A DNA stretch of 64,000 nucleotides from Isoetes taiwanensis (lineage: Eukaryota; Streptophyta; Lycopodiopsida; Isoetales; Isoetaceae), in contig JAJEKV010000072.1 of the NCBI GenBank assembly GCA_021234155.1, forward strand, positions 248,001-312,000, written 5' to 3'. The position numbers were made by a program, and so were the translations under genes. The notes beneath the pieces are model-generated. The model searched no databases, was not told where the DNA came from, and was given only the letters and a program-made list of their open reading frames with translations. Positions within the stretch are counted from its first letter, which is position 1; every line of letters begins with the position of its first letter. This document shows, piece after piece, positions 43,376 through 56,690 of this stretch.

Positions 43376-45030
43376 CTATTGAGCGGTCGGAGATGCTTGT
43401 GTAGTGTGTGTCACGGATGGACCAGCAGCGGGAGCAGACTGAGTTGCGGGGGCAGACTTCGGACAAGCAGAAGCGGAGGCAGCAGGGATGGATTTGGGTG
43501 GCGGGGGGAGGCCAGAGTTGTAGGGCAGATTGCGGAGGATCGGGGAGGCGGAGGGCGGCCGGGGGGTAGCATTTGGTCGGCAGTGCAGCTGCGGCATTTG
43601 GTCGATCCAGCGGCGTCCCGACCTGGCGAACTCCCTCCTGCGTGCCTCCTGTTGCACTGGAGTAAGATCCCGGCTCACATACAAAAGATGTGCCCTTGAT
43701 GGCCCTGGCCTGTCGCTGTTATGGCCTCTCGAACTTCGTGCATCACTTAGCGAAGTGAACACCTACGACTCATTTGTGGCCTAGTATTTGGACCCCTGCC
43801 GGGCTGGTCGCATAACACGAAGCCGAGTCTGGACCAGAAGCGTCATGCGTCCAAGGATACGTATTGTGTATCTTCGGGTGAGATTCTCTCCAGCTCTTCG
43901 GCAAGCCCCAAACTACCAGTTGTTGTGGCTCGTGCGCTGCGCTCCGGAGCTCAGCGTCCGGTGAGGACGCCGCCCCTACGGCCTAGTGGTGACGCAGCGT
44001 GATGATGGGCGCGGCGGGCGGGGCTGCGAGACGTTCGAGTTGACCCGGGTGACCCGTTGGCGTCTTGCGGGTTGTTGGGCTTGCGATATTTGGTGTGTCA
44101 TGTGCTGCGGCTTACGTTTTTACGAAGTGCGGGCTTCGGCTTTTGCAAGGCTTGGTCTGTCTTGCCATCTCGGCGTGTGCGGTGCGCGTAGTTGTTCATG
44201 CGCCCTGCCTAGAGGCCCTTGCCTTCTTTGGGCAGCGACAGTCGGAGACTCTGCATTTCCGGTCCGTCCCAAATCCTTCTCGAGCTTCAGCTCGGTGCTA
44301 TCGGTTAACTTCCAAGGCGACTGCAGCGTTTGTCTTCGCGGCGGTAGCCTCCTCAACTTCAAGCGGGGTGTGGCTTTGTGCGGCGTCGTGCCATGGCATT
44401 GGCCTCATCAACCTCGATCACGGGGGAGGCGTGATTGCAAGTGTCAGCGCTCTTCGGTCCCTGTCTGTCTCGTAGCATCCGGGTACCCATGCGAGCTGCA
44501 TATCCCGCGAGCACTTTTGCCGGTCTTCTTTGTCTCTTAAGTGCACCAAGCGGATCTTTGTCGTCCGGTGATGTGCTTGGGTCTCCAACTTCGGTGATCA
44601 TTTGTTTCACTATCACCAGCATGCGCAACCCATTGGGATGTTGCGGACTCCATCTCCGTCTCGGGCCCAATGCGGGCACTATTAACCTCAACCCGGCTTG
44701 GATGGCGGCCCAAGGTTACGCCAATGGAGGGGGGCCCTGTGGGGGCTTTGGCGATAACCGGCTGCCGAGCGGCTGGCTGTTCGGGCCTTGGCCCGGGCCT
44801 CCTTCTTCATGGAGGATGTCTCTCCCTTGTCCACTGCGTCTGCACGGGGCCGCTTCCTTGGTGGCCCTTCTTGGTTTTCCCAGGCGGGGCTCGGCTGCGG
44901 GGAGGTCGGCTCGGTATCTTTGGGGTTTGCCGAGGTGGGGTCTTTGTAGTCTGTGGAAGCTCACTGCTAGGGGGTGAGTCTGCGGACAACTTGGTACATA
45001 TCCAGCCATGGTGGGGGCATAGTACGTCAA
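43376..45030 (-). pseudogene. Putative LINE ORF1
   Basis: The C-terminal part (43762-43376) is a single frame with V-S-R-D-L-T-P-V-Q-Q-E-A-R-R-R, a charged helix, then a Pro/Ala-rich tail ending in TAG. Upstream segments on minus (44359-44691, 44716-45030) are rich in Pro, Arg and Gly and lie in different frames. Identity as ORF1 rests on position and on composition, not on a diagnostic zinc knuckle or RRM. Confidence 0.5.
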
Positions 45031-46705
<1,675 letters not shown>

Positions 46706-46902
46706 GTCAGGTTAGGCGGAGAAGGCGGGAGGCGCTCTCCATGTAAGGTTACGTTTCTTGCAGATCAACTGCCTGTCACTTCTCGAATCCATCCCATCCC
46801 CCCAGATCAGTCCAGCCTCGAACCTCTCAAAGGTCACATCCCTAATTCGTCTGTCTCTCTTCCCCAAAAGACTGCACCTGCAGTCCCCCATAAATCTGTC
46901 CC

Positions 46903-49127
46903 ATGGCCGTACCAAAGGTATCCTTCACCCCAAAGGTTTTCCCGAATGCAACAAGAGCGCTCATCCCTGATCCAAAGGACTTCATACAATTCGGGAGTCT
47001 AGATATGGCGGCATTCACCGCATGGATGCTTCAGAATCAAGGAATTCCAGAATGGGATAACATTACTCGTGAAGAAGAGCCGGAACTGCCGAGACCTGCT
47101 GCACCTATCTTCACGAACCCGGAGTGGATGAACATTCTCCGACAGCAGAAGTTTATTCATGCTCCAGACGAAGATTTCACCAAAGGTATTAAGCTGGATT
47201 TTCAATCCACCCGAAACAAACTTCATCTTCTACATAAAAATGCAGTTATTGGTTGGACGGAAAAGGAAGGATTCAACCTAAACGAAATAGCCAAACAAAT
47301 ATACTCCCTAAATAAGAATATGCAGATTGCATCTATATATTGGTTGCAATTTCCTTTCTTCATGGTTGAGTTGACATCCCAGGAAGCTGCTCTTGATCTG
47401 CTGAAGAAAAACCGAATCATACACAAAGGATATCAAATCAAGTTCCAGAAATGGGAATATCATTTTGATCCTACCTTCCCCAAGTCCCTCCCGGTCACAG
47501 TCTTCATGCAACCCCACGGTCTCAACCCCATCTACTGGAACAAGGACTGCTTCAAAGCAATCTTCAATACCATTGGCCATTTCATCTCTGCAACTTTCCG
47601 ACCAGACAGACCACCATTGTTTACGTCCAAATTGATTTGCTCAAACCCATTCCCCGAGAAGTGACCTATGTTGATCTGTTTGGAACTAACCGGGTGCTGC
47701 AGCTGAATTGGAGTGGCCTCCCACCGGACTGTGGCATCTGTGGGAAAATGTTCCATGGAGGTGGCAGGTGCATCCCGAGGAGTAACAGTGGAGATTCAGA
47801 GGATACACAAAGGAACGGAAAGTATCAACCTGACAGAAGAGTGCGACAGGCACAAGAAAACGGACATAACTGTGACTATGGCCCCCAAAAGGATAAAATG
47901 GCCATGGATTCTGACAAACCAGGGAGACACACGGAGCATAAAGAAAACTATAGAAAATTACAGAGGAAAAGACAAGATAGGGAACGTATCAGGCAAGCTA
48001 ATTGGGACCTCTCGCAAAGGATACTGTAGGCTTTTGAAGAGAAGAAGGAGGGGAAAAAATCAGCACAGCGGACCTTCAACACATACAGCAAGGGAGTTTC
48101 ATTTGCGGAAAAGGACCAGTTTGCTAAATTCAACAAAGATAGCCCACCAAACAGGATATATATTGAGAGAACCCGAGAGTTAGAGACACTGGTAACAGAG
48201 TTACACCCAAGAGGAAACACAACAGAAGGGTCTCACACTAACATGAACCCGAATCAGGAAGGACCTCAGACCCAAGATTTAAGCACTGCTAGTGAAAAGG
48301 ACAGGACAGAGGCTGAAACAACTCAAACAGAAGATGTATTCAATTGGGAAGACTATGATACAGGCAATAGGTACAGTCTGCTTAATACACAGGAAGCCCA
48401 AGAAGACTCAGAGATACTGAATACTTCTGATACGCCACAGGGAAGGACACTAACCTCCCCGAATAAACACAGGAAAGGAAGTGAACTCAAGGAAGATCTG
48501 GGAAGAAAATCACAGTCTGAGTCAGGACACTCTTTGGAAATTGTATCTCGGTCTGAAGCCACTAATTCCATTGCACCATGTCAAACCAGCTCCCCAAACA
48601 ACTCCCCAAACACCTCACCCCATAGCCAAATACCCTCCACACAGCAGAATCAAGAGCATGCTGAGGATAATGTCTCATTTTTACAGGCTTTCATTCATTG
48701 TAAAGATGATGGTAGGTATGCTGCTTGTGTTGAACGTTTTGTTGCAGAGGCTTTGGAGGAATATTTAGGAGAGCAAAATCAAGGAGCCTCAATGGATGAT
48801 AAAGATGCTTCTGTCCAGGTAAGTATCCAATCCCTCAAGGATTTGAATATTACAGACCCTGGATCCTGTGTTTCCAAAGATAGAAGAGTGAGTTGCACAC
48901 CAATACTCTCTAAATTCTGGGCCACAGTAGAAGATGAGATAGGAATGACAGAAAATGAGGACCTAGACAGCATACCTAAGGATTTGGACAAGCTTAGTGA
49001 CTATCTATGTGGAAACATGACAGACTTTACCCCCAATAGAAAATCTAGGAAGCAGAGAAAGATCTATCAAAAAGATCCCAATTACAATGGGCCTGCTTCC
49101 AATACAAGGAGGACCAAATCCTGTTAA
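46903..49127 (+). pseudogene. LINE ORF1, DUF4283-like with zinc knuckle
   Basis: The first 250 codons resemble the plant LINE/retroelement DUF4283 nucleic-acid-binding domain (W-L-Q-F-P-F-F and the Y-W-N-K-D-C-F end). After a one-base frameshift near 47610-47630 the frame continues with V-D-L-F-G, L-P-P-D-C-G-I-C-G-K-M-F-H and G-G-G-R-C, a C-x2-C-x4-H-x4-C knuckle at about 47729-47770. One in-frame stop is at 48027-48029. The rest (to TAA at 49127) is a hydrophilic Ser/Thr/Glu-rich tail. ORF1 proteins coat the LINE RNA. Two lesions only, about 740 codons in all. Confidence 0.8.
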
Positions 49128-49164
49128 AAGGTCTGCCCAATAGCTGCTTGCCCATTCACTCAAA

Positions 49165-52100
49165 ATGAAGATCATTTCTTGGAATGTCAGGGGAATCAAA
49201 GGCCCCATAAAGAGGAGATTCATTGCTTTGGCCAGAAATTACAAAACAGACCTCCTTATGATTCAAGAGCATCACTTACCTCAATTTGAAGCCTCCAATT
49301 TAGGGGGGTGGATACACAAAGGAGCTGGATCAGCTTATACTATTGCTGATGGCACCAAAGGTGGTCTAGCTATGTTCTGGACCACCCTAAATGTTGTCTC
49401 ATCCTATTGTAGTCCTTCAAACAGATGGCACAGCATATCTATTGATATGCATGGTCAATTGCTGGGAATAATAAATGTTTATGCTCCCATAGAACCCAAT
49501 GAGAGAGCCCCAATCTGGGAGGAAATCAAACATTGGATGGCTATCCAGAACAATACAAAAGACTGGGCGACAGTCTTTTGTGTCTGCTAGGGCGACAGTG
49601 AAGTGTCAGGGTGAGACCTCTTCAATCTTCTCGGTGGGCCGAGGCATTAGGCAGGGATGTCCGTTGGCCCCCTTCTTGTTCACTATAGTGGCAGAAGCTC
49701 TCTCGCAGCTTTTTCAGGTGGCAATTGCTGACAATGTGGTGCAAGGTCTCCGCATGGATGATGGGTCGCAGCAGGTTTGCAGTCAATTTGCGGATGATAC
49801 ATTCCTCTTTCTTCATGCAGACGAGTCCAATCTCCAAGCAGCCAAGAATATTTTGGATGCCTTTTCTTTAACCGGGATGCTTGCTTAAGCGGTGAAGTGC
49901 TCGGCCATGTGGGTGCTGGAGGAACCTCCTCTGCGTGGTTGAGTCGGTTTTCACGGGCTCTAAACACCGCCACACCGTACCGCCAAGGCTGTTAGGGCAT
50001 ACCATTTGGCTTGGACATTAATGCTAGGGCAATTTGGCGGGAGACATTCTGAGAATCTTAAGCGACATTTGAATTGGTGGAGGGGAAGTAAACTCACCAT
50101 GGCTGGTAGGATTACGGTAGCTAAGTCGATTGCTCAGTAGCACTCATGTTTCTGCTTGACCTCGTGCATACTTGCGCGAGAAAAGTGTGGTTAAGGAGTT
50201 GGATGACACCATTCGCAATTTTGTTTGGGGAGGGAATGAGGGGGGCTACGGTGAAGGTCGCATGGTGGAAGTGTGTGCGTCCCCGCAGGACGGCAGGGGT
50301 TTGGGTATGCTTGATGTGTCGTTGCACACGCGAAGGTTACAGTGTCAAAATTCATCGGGCGGTTGTTGCGGAGAACCAAATCCCGAGTTTAGCTCTGTTG
50401 GCACGATCACCGTCACTCTATTGTGTTTAGGAAGCCAGCTATTCCGGCTCAGTTGCCGTGGGCTCTGTTTGAGGATTTGCGGCCATTCCCTCATGCCGCC
50501 TTTTCTTAAGGGTCTCCCGAAGGCACGGAAGGTGGTCAAGGTTCTCTTTCATTGGACCCTAGCAGATGTATGGTAGCCTCATCGCCCTTTCTCGGGTACC
50601 CTTGGACTCTGCATCTCCCTTGGCCTCTTCCTTACACCCCAGTATTTTCGGCGCCCGATGGATTTGCGGGGGCTAACATCCATCCGTGACTGGTATTGGG
50701 AGGGTCATCTGGCGCCATGGGAGTTTTTTAAGGAGAGATTTGGCCTGCGGCGGTGGGACATACGGACTTGGGCCAGAATTGCCAATGCTATTCCATTGCA
50801 GTTGTCTTCTCAAGTCAATCGGCGTTTGGAAGTCGAGCATAGTGGACTTGATGCATCTCGGTTTGTAGCATCGGCTTATGGGCTCCTAGCGCTTCAGGAC
50901 ACGTTGCCGCCTTCGGATAAGTGGTCACTTAAGCTTCCAGGGAGTAAGTGGCCCGCCATGTGGAGGTGGGCATGGAATACATTGCCTCCTCCTAAAATCC
51001 GTACCCTTTTGTGGCAGATCTTGCACCGTAGCCTCGGGGTGAATGTCAGGAGTCCACGAGGTTCAAGCCTCGTAGCGTAAACATGCCCTTTATGTGGGAG
51101 GCGGCGTGAGACCATTGAGCACCGCTTTGTCCTATGCACGGAGGTAGGGGCAGCTTGGTCTGGGTGAGAGCCCTCTTTGGGGCTTCATTATGCGATCGAA
51201 GATTCTCTTGGGAGTCCTTCCTAGCAGTGGGGGCGTACAAGCCAAGCGGCGTTTCATTTATCTGAGAGCTTGGCTTTTGTGGCTGATTTGGAAAAGGCGG
51301 AGAGCGAAGGTCTTTCAGAATGCAGTGCTTAGCCCTTTTCGGTTGGTTCCAATCTTGAGGCATAAGTTGTGGCAGGCGTACCAAGTCTCAAGCTTGTCTG
51401 GCACAGTTAAGCGGGAAATTTGGTCGACATTCCTACAGATTGTGGATCATGATGGGCGCTTCATTTCTTAGCACCACACTTATCATTGTACTTGATCGCA
51501 TTCTAGTGGTTTAATATATTCTTATATTCTTCAAAAAAAAAAAATACAAAAGACTGGATCTTGGGTGGTGACTTAAACAATACCCCCCATTGGGACCTCA
51601 AATTAGGAAAGAAAATCAATATGTCTAGAGTAGAGAGAACAGAATGGGATAATCTCTTGCATGATACAAACCTGCTGTACATTCCTTCAGCCAATGCCAA
51701 ATACACTTGGTCCAATAAAAGAGAGGGAGCAGGGAGAACCTACTGTACTTTAGATAGGTTTTATGTTACAAACCTAAATATTCCCAGTCTGGATAACTGC
51801 ATAGTCACAGGTGATGAAGGAAATATTCTGTCAGACCATTTCCCTCAAATTATGGATTTTCCAGACACTCATAGAACCTCCAAACCTACCAATTCCCCCT
51901 TCAAATTCAACTGCTCCCTCCTAGGGAACTCCAGTTTTACCTCAGAGTTCAGAAGTTTTTATCTTACCCAGCATGCTGTGGGGAGTCATCAATCTATGAG
52001 AGAATTTAGCAATAAACTTAAGCCTGCAAAAACTGGATCAAGGAATGGGGAAAGGCTAGACAGAGAAAATGTATTGAAGAGAAGAATAACCTCCTAAAGG

Positions 52101-54985
52101 AAATGAAAGAAATCAGGCAAAAACTCGAGATCACTCCTCTATGTGCTAACCTGCACAAGCAGGAAGTCCATCTGGAAAATAGTATCAAAGGCATTGAAGA
52201 AAAAGAAGCAAAGGGTATGGCCTTAAGGGCCAAAATCTGTCATTACAATAAAATGGATATAGGCAGCTCCAAATATTTCTTCAGAGTGGCTAAAAACAAA
52301 TTAATTAATAATGCTATTACAGTTCTGGAAAAAGAAAATGGAGAGAAAATAGAAGATGAGAGAAACATTAAAACAGAGTTTCTGGAACAGTACAAAAATA
52401 TGTTCAAGGACACCCAACACAATGCTCAAGAAGAGGAGAATATGAGCAGGTTCTTCAATAACATTCCAGAAACCATTCCTATGGAGGAAGATATGGATGG
52501 CTACCCTGATGAAAAAGAGGTGCTGCAAGTCTTGAAAGACATGGAGAAGGGGAAAAGCCCAGGGCCAGATGGCTTTCCCCCTGAATTCTTTTTGGCTTTC
52601 TGGGTGATCATGAAAGAAGACTTTATGGAGTTCATTAAAGGAGCTTGGGATGCAGCCTCTCTTTACCCGGCATTCAATTCCAGTTTTATCACCTTAATCC
52701 CAAAAGTAAAAAACCCCAGCAAAATAAATGACTGGAGACCAATATCTTTGACAAATACTACCTACAAAATCATTGCAAAGTTGTTAGCCTGCAGGATTCT
52801 CATGCACCTCCACAAATCAGTCAGCAGCTGCCAGTCAGGTTTTCTATCTGGTAGATTTATTCTTGACAATTACATTGCTGCCAGTGAAGCAATACACTGG
52901 AATAGACTGTCCAGGCAAAATTGTATGCTGCTCAAATTAGACTTTAGAAGAGCCTATGATACTATAACCTGACCCTTCTTAAAGAAAGCAATGGCACATA
53001 TAGGTATCCATCACACTCTTATAGACAAAATCATGGCTCTTAACAGTCTTGCTTCCTCTAGTCTGGTTATAAATGGTTCCCCTAGCAATTTTTTCCCTAT
53101 CAGAAAAGGGGTCAGACAAGGATGCCCTTTGGCTCCATATCTGTTTCTCTGTGTAGCAGAAATGCTCACTAGAGTAGTCCAAGGTTTGCAAATGCAAGGG
53201 TTGATTCAAGGAATTCAAATGCCAGGGTCGGACAAACAGCTTACTATAATGCAATATGCCGATGACACCTTTATTCTTCTAAAAGCCAATCAGAACAGCT
53301 TCAATGCTCTCCTGGATAGTATACAATTTTTTGCCTCTGTCTCAGGAGTCCACCTTAATCTGAACAAATGCAGTATTTTGTGGGAGTGCCCTTCAGATAA
53401 TATAGACACTAAGGGAATCAAGGTCAATCCTGCCAATCAAGCCATCACTCTTCTTGGTCTCCCTCTAGCTATCAATCTTCCAAACAAAGAGGTCTAGAGA
53501 CCTATAGTAAATAGAATCAGGAAAAAACTTCTATCTCTCTCCCCCACCCTATCCTTTGCTGGCAGAGTTCTGGTTGCCAATGTTGTGCTGGCCAGCACCC
53601 ATGTCTACTTCTCTTCTGCCCTCATTGCAAACAAAGAAACCTACAATGACATCGAAAAATGTCTAAGAAAGTACATTTGGAAAGGTATGCATTTTGTTAG
53701 ATGGGAAGAAATCACACATAGTAAAAAGGAAGGAGGTCTGGGCCTGAAAATTCTCCAAAAACACAGTCAAGCCTTAGGGGCCAAGTATGTATGGAAAGCA
53801 ATAAATGGCTGGAATTCCCCAGCCATGGAGTTTATCAGATACTGGCTGCAGATTAGCAGACCCTTTGGGATGAAAAAATATGCTCACCACATCCCTGATT
53901 CTATTTATTATCAATTTAAGTGTGCCCCCAATACTTCCCCACTTATGAGGAAAATATTTGAAGCATGGAACTTAGTTGCAGAAGGAATCGACCACAAGGA
54001 GATCAGCTTTGACAGTGCTAATTTCTCCCTTTTTTGGTCACCTATTTTTGCTAGAGAGAATGAAGTCTGATGGGCTCTCAAACACCCCCAAATATGGAAG
54101 AAATGGAAAGAAGCAGGGATAACTCAACTTCAACATCTGTGGGATGGGGACAAGTGGCATAACTGGGAATATATAAAGCAGGTAATAAATGGCAAGAAAA
54201 TAGACAAAATGATCTTTGATACCATTATGAATGTTGCTAGCAGTCAAAGTGAATGCACGGCCCCCAAGAATCCAGACTGGCATATAATGAACTCTGATCA
54301 TTATAAAGTGGCTTTAGGATATAAGGTGCTGGCCTTAAACAAATCCTTCATTCAGGCTACCAAATGGCATGTACCAAACAAACACCTCATAAACATATTG
54401 AGAAATAATTGGAAATCCTATTCTCAACCTAAAGTGCAAGTGTTTATCTGGAGAACCATCCATAATGCTTTGCCCTCAAACTGTAATATGTTTGAAAGAT
54501 GCAAGGATCTGCAGGACAACCCCAAATGTAAGCTCTGTGGAGACAGATCTGAAACCATAAATCATATGTTTGACTGCCCCAAAATCAGGGAATTTTGGAG
54601 GTGGCTTGATACTTATCTGAGATCAAAAGGCCACAGTCTAGGCAACTGGGCCAATATTATGGACCTCCTCAAGGGATCAAATAGATTTTTAAACACTATC
54701 AGGCAGACTGCACTATGGATCATATGGAAACACAGGAATAGGGTCAATTATTCAAATCAAAGGGTGGATGTTGCATGGATGAAAGTAGCTTTCCAAATTG
54801 AGATTTCCAAGATTGCCATGGCTCATAAGAACAGTAAACAAGATAAATATGATAGTACTTGGTTGTCAATAGGGAAATTTGTTGGTTTGCACAATATCTT
54901 TGTTTGTGATGATATGCTCATCCCTAATGATCATTTTGTGATATTCAGAGCTGCTGATTGCCTTGACAACGAGGATGAACTGTAA
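49165..54985 (+). pseudogene. LINE ORF2 (endonuclease, RT), split by nested LINE
   Basis: Starts M-K-I-I-S-W-N-V-R-G-I-K-G, the APE-endonuclease opening, with I-Q-E-H-H for the catalytic glutamate. It breaks at 49566 inside K-D-W and resumes at 51558 as I-L-G-G-D-L-N-N. S-D-H-F-P ends the endonuclease near 51835. RT motifs: K-S-P-G-P-D-G-F-P-P-E-F-F (52550-52590), L-I-P-K-V-K-N-P, S-G-F-L-S-G-R, K-L-D-F-R-R-A-Y-D-T, G-C-P-L-A-P-Y-L-F (53120), Y-A-D-D-T-F-I-L-L (53255). A zinc-knuckle C-L-C-G...H-M-F-D-C-P is near 54530-54580. Lesions: one frameshift near 52020 and stops at 52970, 53495 and 54068, each explicable as one G:C to A:T change. Confidence 0.88.
49567..51542 (+). mobile_element. Nested, 5'-truncated LINE
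   Basis: An insertion of 1,976 bp flanked by the 15-bp duplication AATACAAAAGACTGG (49552-49566 and 51543-51557), with poly(A) at its right end. It starts inside the RT (R-Q-G-C-P-L-A-P-F-L-F-T at about 49650, F-A-D-D-T-F-L-F-L at about 49790), then the C-terminal region with C-P-L-C-G-R-R-R-E-T-I-E-H near 51085-51125. Frames are broken. It belongs to the same family as the LINE at 1460-3762, not to its host LINE. Confidence 0.92.
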
Positions 54986-55403
54986 GCCAAACTTCCCTGA
55001 CTTGTCAAATTTTGCAGCAGCTACAGAGATTTTCAATAACCAGCAACTCTGGTCTCTATCACCAACTATTGACCAAGATCTGGCAAAACTGAAACCCTTC
55101 ATGCTAAACGGCTACCAAGCTCATATCCTTGACAGATTTCTTTTCTGCTATGAGAGGCTGCTTACTGATGATCAATTCTCCCAATTCAGAGACATGTTCT
55201 ATCACCATAAAGCCTTGCAAGATGCTCACGGAGAGGCTTTGATCCTTTTCTCTGAAACAGCCCCTCTTTGGTTTTTTGCTTTCCCACCCGAATGGAATGA
55301 CATTGGTTGGCAGGTGGATCCAGTGGCTTCGGATTTGGTGATCATTGATGAGGAGGAGACTGATTCAGACTTTGATTTTATAGTTCCAGATCCTCCACTC
55401 TGA
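54975..55403 (+). CDS. LINE ORF3, unidentified acidic protein
   Basis: An intact 142-codon frame whose ATG overlaps the ORF2 stop in the string ATGAACTGTAA. It contains hydrophobic-aromatic segments (I-L-D-R-F-L-F-C-Y-E-R-L-L, A-P-L-W-F-F-A-F-P-P-E-W) and a strongly acidic end (I-I-D-E-E-E-T-D-S-D-F-D-F). No RNase H or other family is recognised. The overlap would allow stop-restart translation. It is the only undamaged frame in the element. It may be a real third protein, a detached C-terminal domain of ORF2, or a chance frame; its length and composition favour a real one. Confidence 0.6.
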   Translation: MNCKPNFPDLSNFAAATEIFNNQQLWSLSPTIDQDLAKLKPFMLNGYQAHILDRFLFCYERLLTDDQFSQFRDMFYHHKALQDAHGEALILFSETAPLWFFAFPPEWNDIGWQVDPVASDLVIIDEEETDSDFDFIVPDPPL

Positions 55404-55406
55404 AAT

Positions 55407-55594
55407 CGACCGAATTACTGCTGCAGCTGGGTTTCTCTATGTACAAAGGTTTCTGATCCAAATTTTGATGTTATACATATGCGTGCTAAAGGCACAATCA
55501 TGAGAGCCTATATGGTTCCCATATTTTCTGATGTAACTACTTGATGAGTAATATAAATCTTCCTTTTCTCCAAAAAAAAAAAAAAAAAAAAAAG
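55407..55594 (+). other. LINE 3' untranslated region and poly(A) tail
   Basis: About 165 bases of AT-rich sequence followed by an uninterrupted A run at 55572-55593. Confidence 0.85.
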
Positions 55595-55652
55595 GTCAGG
55601 TTAGGCAAGATAAAGATAACTGGCTGGTTAAAGATTGCAGATCTGACTTATT

Positions 55653-55690
55653 ACTACAAGAAACTTATCACGGCGGCCTTGGCCGCCGCG
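55653..55690 (+). other. CACTA-like terminal sequence
   Basis: TACTACAAGAAACTTATCAC followed by the perfect palindrome CGGCGGCCTTGGCCGCCG (55672-55689). Plant CACTA (EnSpm) ends begin CACTACAAGAAA and often run into GCGGC-rich sequence. The first base is changed. No opposite end was found, so this is a tip at most. Confidence 0.4.
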
Positions 55691-55726
55691 AACGTTTCTC
55701 TTCACCAACTTATCTATACGTGCTAG

Positions 55727-56390
55727 AACATGCAGGATTTGAACCTGCACTTTTTTTTTGGCCCTGTGTCCAGTGCCCGCACGATAGAAGGATGCTGACC
55801 ATAACGACTATAGGATGCCCTTTTTTTTTTGACAATCATGTCATGCAACAATAGCCAATGGGTTTTGAACCTGGACAAGGGGACACCCATATCCAATGGT
55901 CTAACCACCAGGCTATGATCACCATGGCATAGATCATCCATGCCACCCAATAATGGTCAGTGGGATTTGAGCTTGGACAGGGGACACCCATATCCAACAG
56001 CCTAACCACTAGACCACTACTGCGATAAGCACTTCTCATAGATCAATCATGCCACCCATCGATAGCAAGTGGGGTTTGAGCCCGCCACTTGAGCCTGGGC
56101 GGGGAATACCCGTAACCAGTAGCCTAACCACTATACTGCCAATGCGATAAGCATTTCTGCTATGTAAGTAAAGGGAATCCCATAGTAACTATGTAGCACG
56201 TCGTCTATTGAACAGGCTATATATGTATAGGTATGCACATGTGCTTTATTGTTTTGAGATGGATATCTCATTTCCTTCCTTTTTTTTCTTTTTTTTTAAC
56301 CACCCAATGATAGTCAGTGGGTTTTGATCCTGGCTAGGGGCCACCTATAACCAAAGGATTTACCACTAGGCCATCACCGCGATGGATGGT
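55727..56390 (-). repeat. Cluster of five tRNA-like modules
   Basis: On minus, each module has an A-box-like string (GTGGTTAG type: CCTGGTGGTTAGACC, TCTAGTGGTTAGGC, TATAGTGGTTAGGC, GCCTAGTGGTAAAT) followed about 40 nt later by a B-box-like string (GGTTCAAAACCC, GCTCAAATCCC, GCTCAAACCCC, GATCAAAACCC). Modules start at about 55727, 55855, 55950, 56060 and 56305. The first has a good T arm (GCAGGTTCAAATCCTGC). Spacing of the middle ones is about 100-110 bp. They look like tRNA-derived SINE or tRNA-like units in tandem. Confidence 0.6.
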
Positions 56391-56423
56391 TTTTATTTGT
56401 TCACTTTGATCAAACATGGTCGA

Positions 56424-56690
56424 GGGAAATCCCGTTATAATCAAACAGCACATCATGTATCACACGGGCAGGTAATAATACCTGTTAAAGTATAGGAAAA
56501 GTATCTTATTTGAAGTCCAGTTGACTTATGACGTACTTGCTTAACCTGTAACTGAAAAGGAAAATCTTGTTATAATCAAACAACACGTCATCTATCACAC
56601 GGGCAGGCAATAGTACCTGTTAAAGTATAGGGGAAGTACCTTATATGAAGTCCAGTTGACTTATGACGTACTTGCTTAATTTGTAACTAA
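56424..56690. repeat. 135-bp tandem duplication
   Basis: Two adjacent units share GTTATAATCAAACA, CACACGGGCAGG, TACCTGTTAAAGTATAGG and GAAGTCCAGTTGACTTATGA with a period of 135 bases. It lies just beyond the 3' end of the Helitron helicase. Confidence 0.85.

Larger units (their letters stand above)
39337..45030 (-). mobile_element. GC-rich LINE with APE-type endonuclease (minus), decayed
   Basis: A two-ORF LINE read right to left. A proline/arginine-rich ORF1 (about 45030 to 43376) is followed by ORF2 with endonuclease (43372 to about 42600), reverse transcriptase and a C-terminal Cys/His region ending near 39417. It ends in a pyrimidine microsatellite rather than poly(A), unlike the other LINEs here. 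Base composition is markedly GC-richer than its surroundings. Frames are interrupted by many indels, and a 601-bp foreign insertion lies at 39959-40559. The 5' limit is set by the first ORF1-like ATG on minus and is approximate. No target duplication was found. Confidence 0.75.
46718..55594 (+). mobile_element. Near full-length L1-type LINE with three ORFs
   Basis: Flanked by the exact 12-bp duplication GTCAGGTTAGGC (46706-46717 and 55595-55606) and ending in a 22-base poly(A) run. Without the nested LINE and its duplicated site it is about 6.9 kb. It has a 185-bp 5' leader, ORF1 (46903-49127), ORF2 (49165-54985) and a small ORF3 (54975-55403). ORF1 and ORF2 carry a few stops and frameshifts; ORF3 is intact. 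The complete 5' end and clean target duplication indicate full-length target-primed insertion. Confidence 0.92.
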
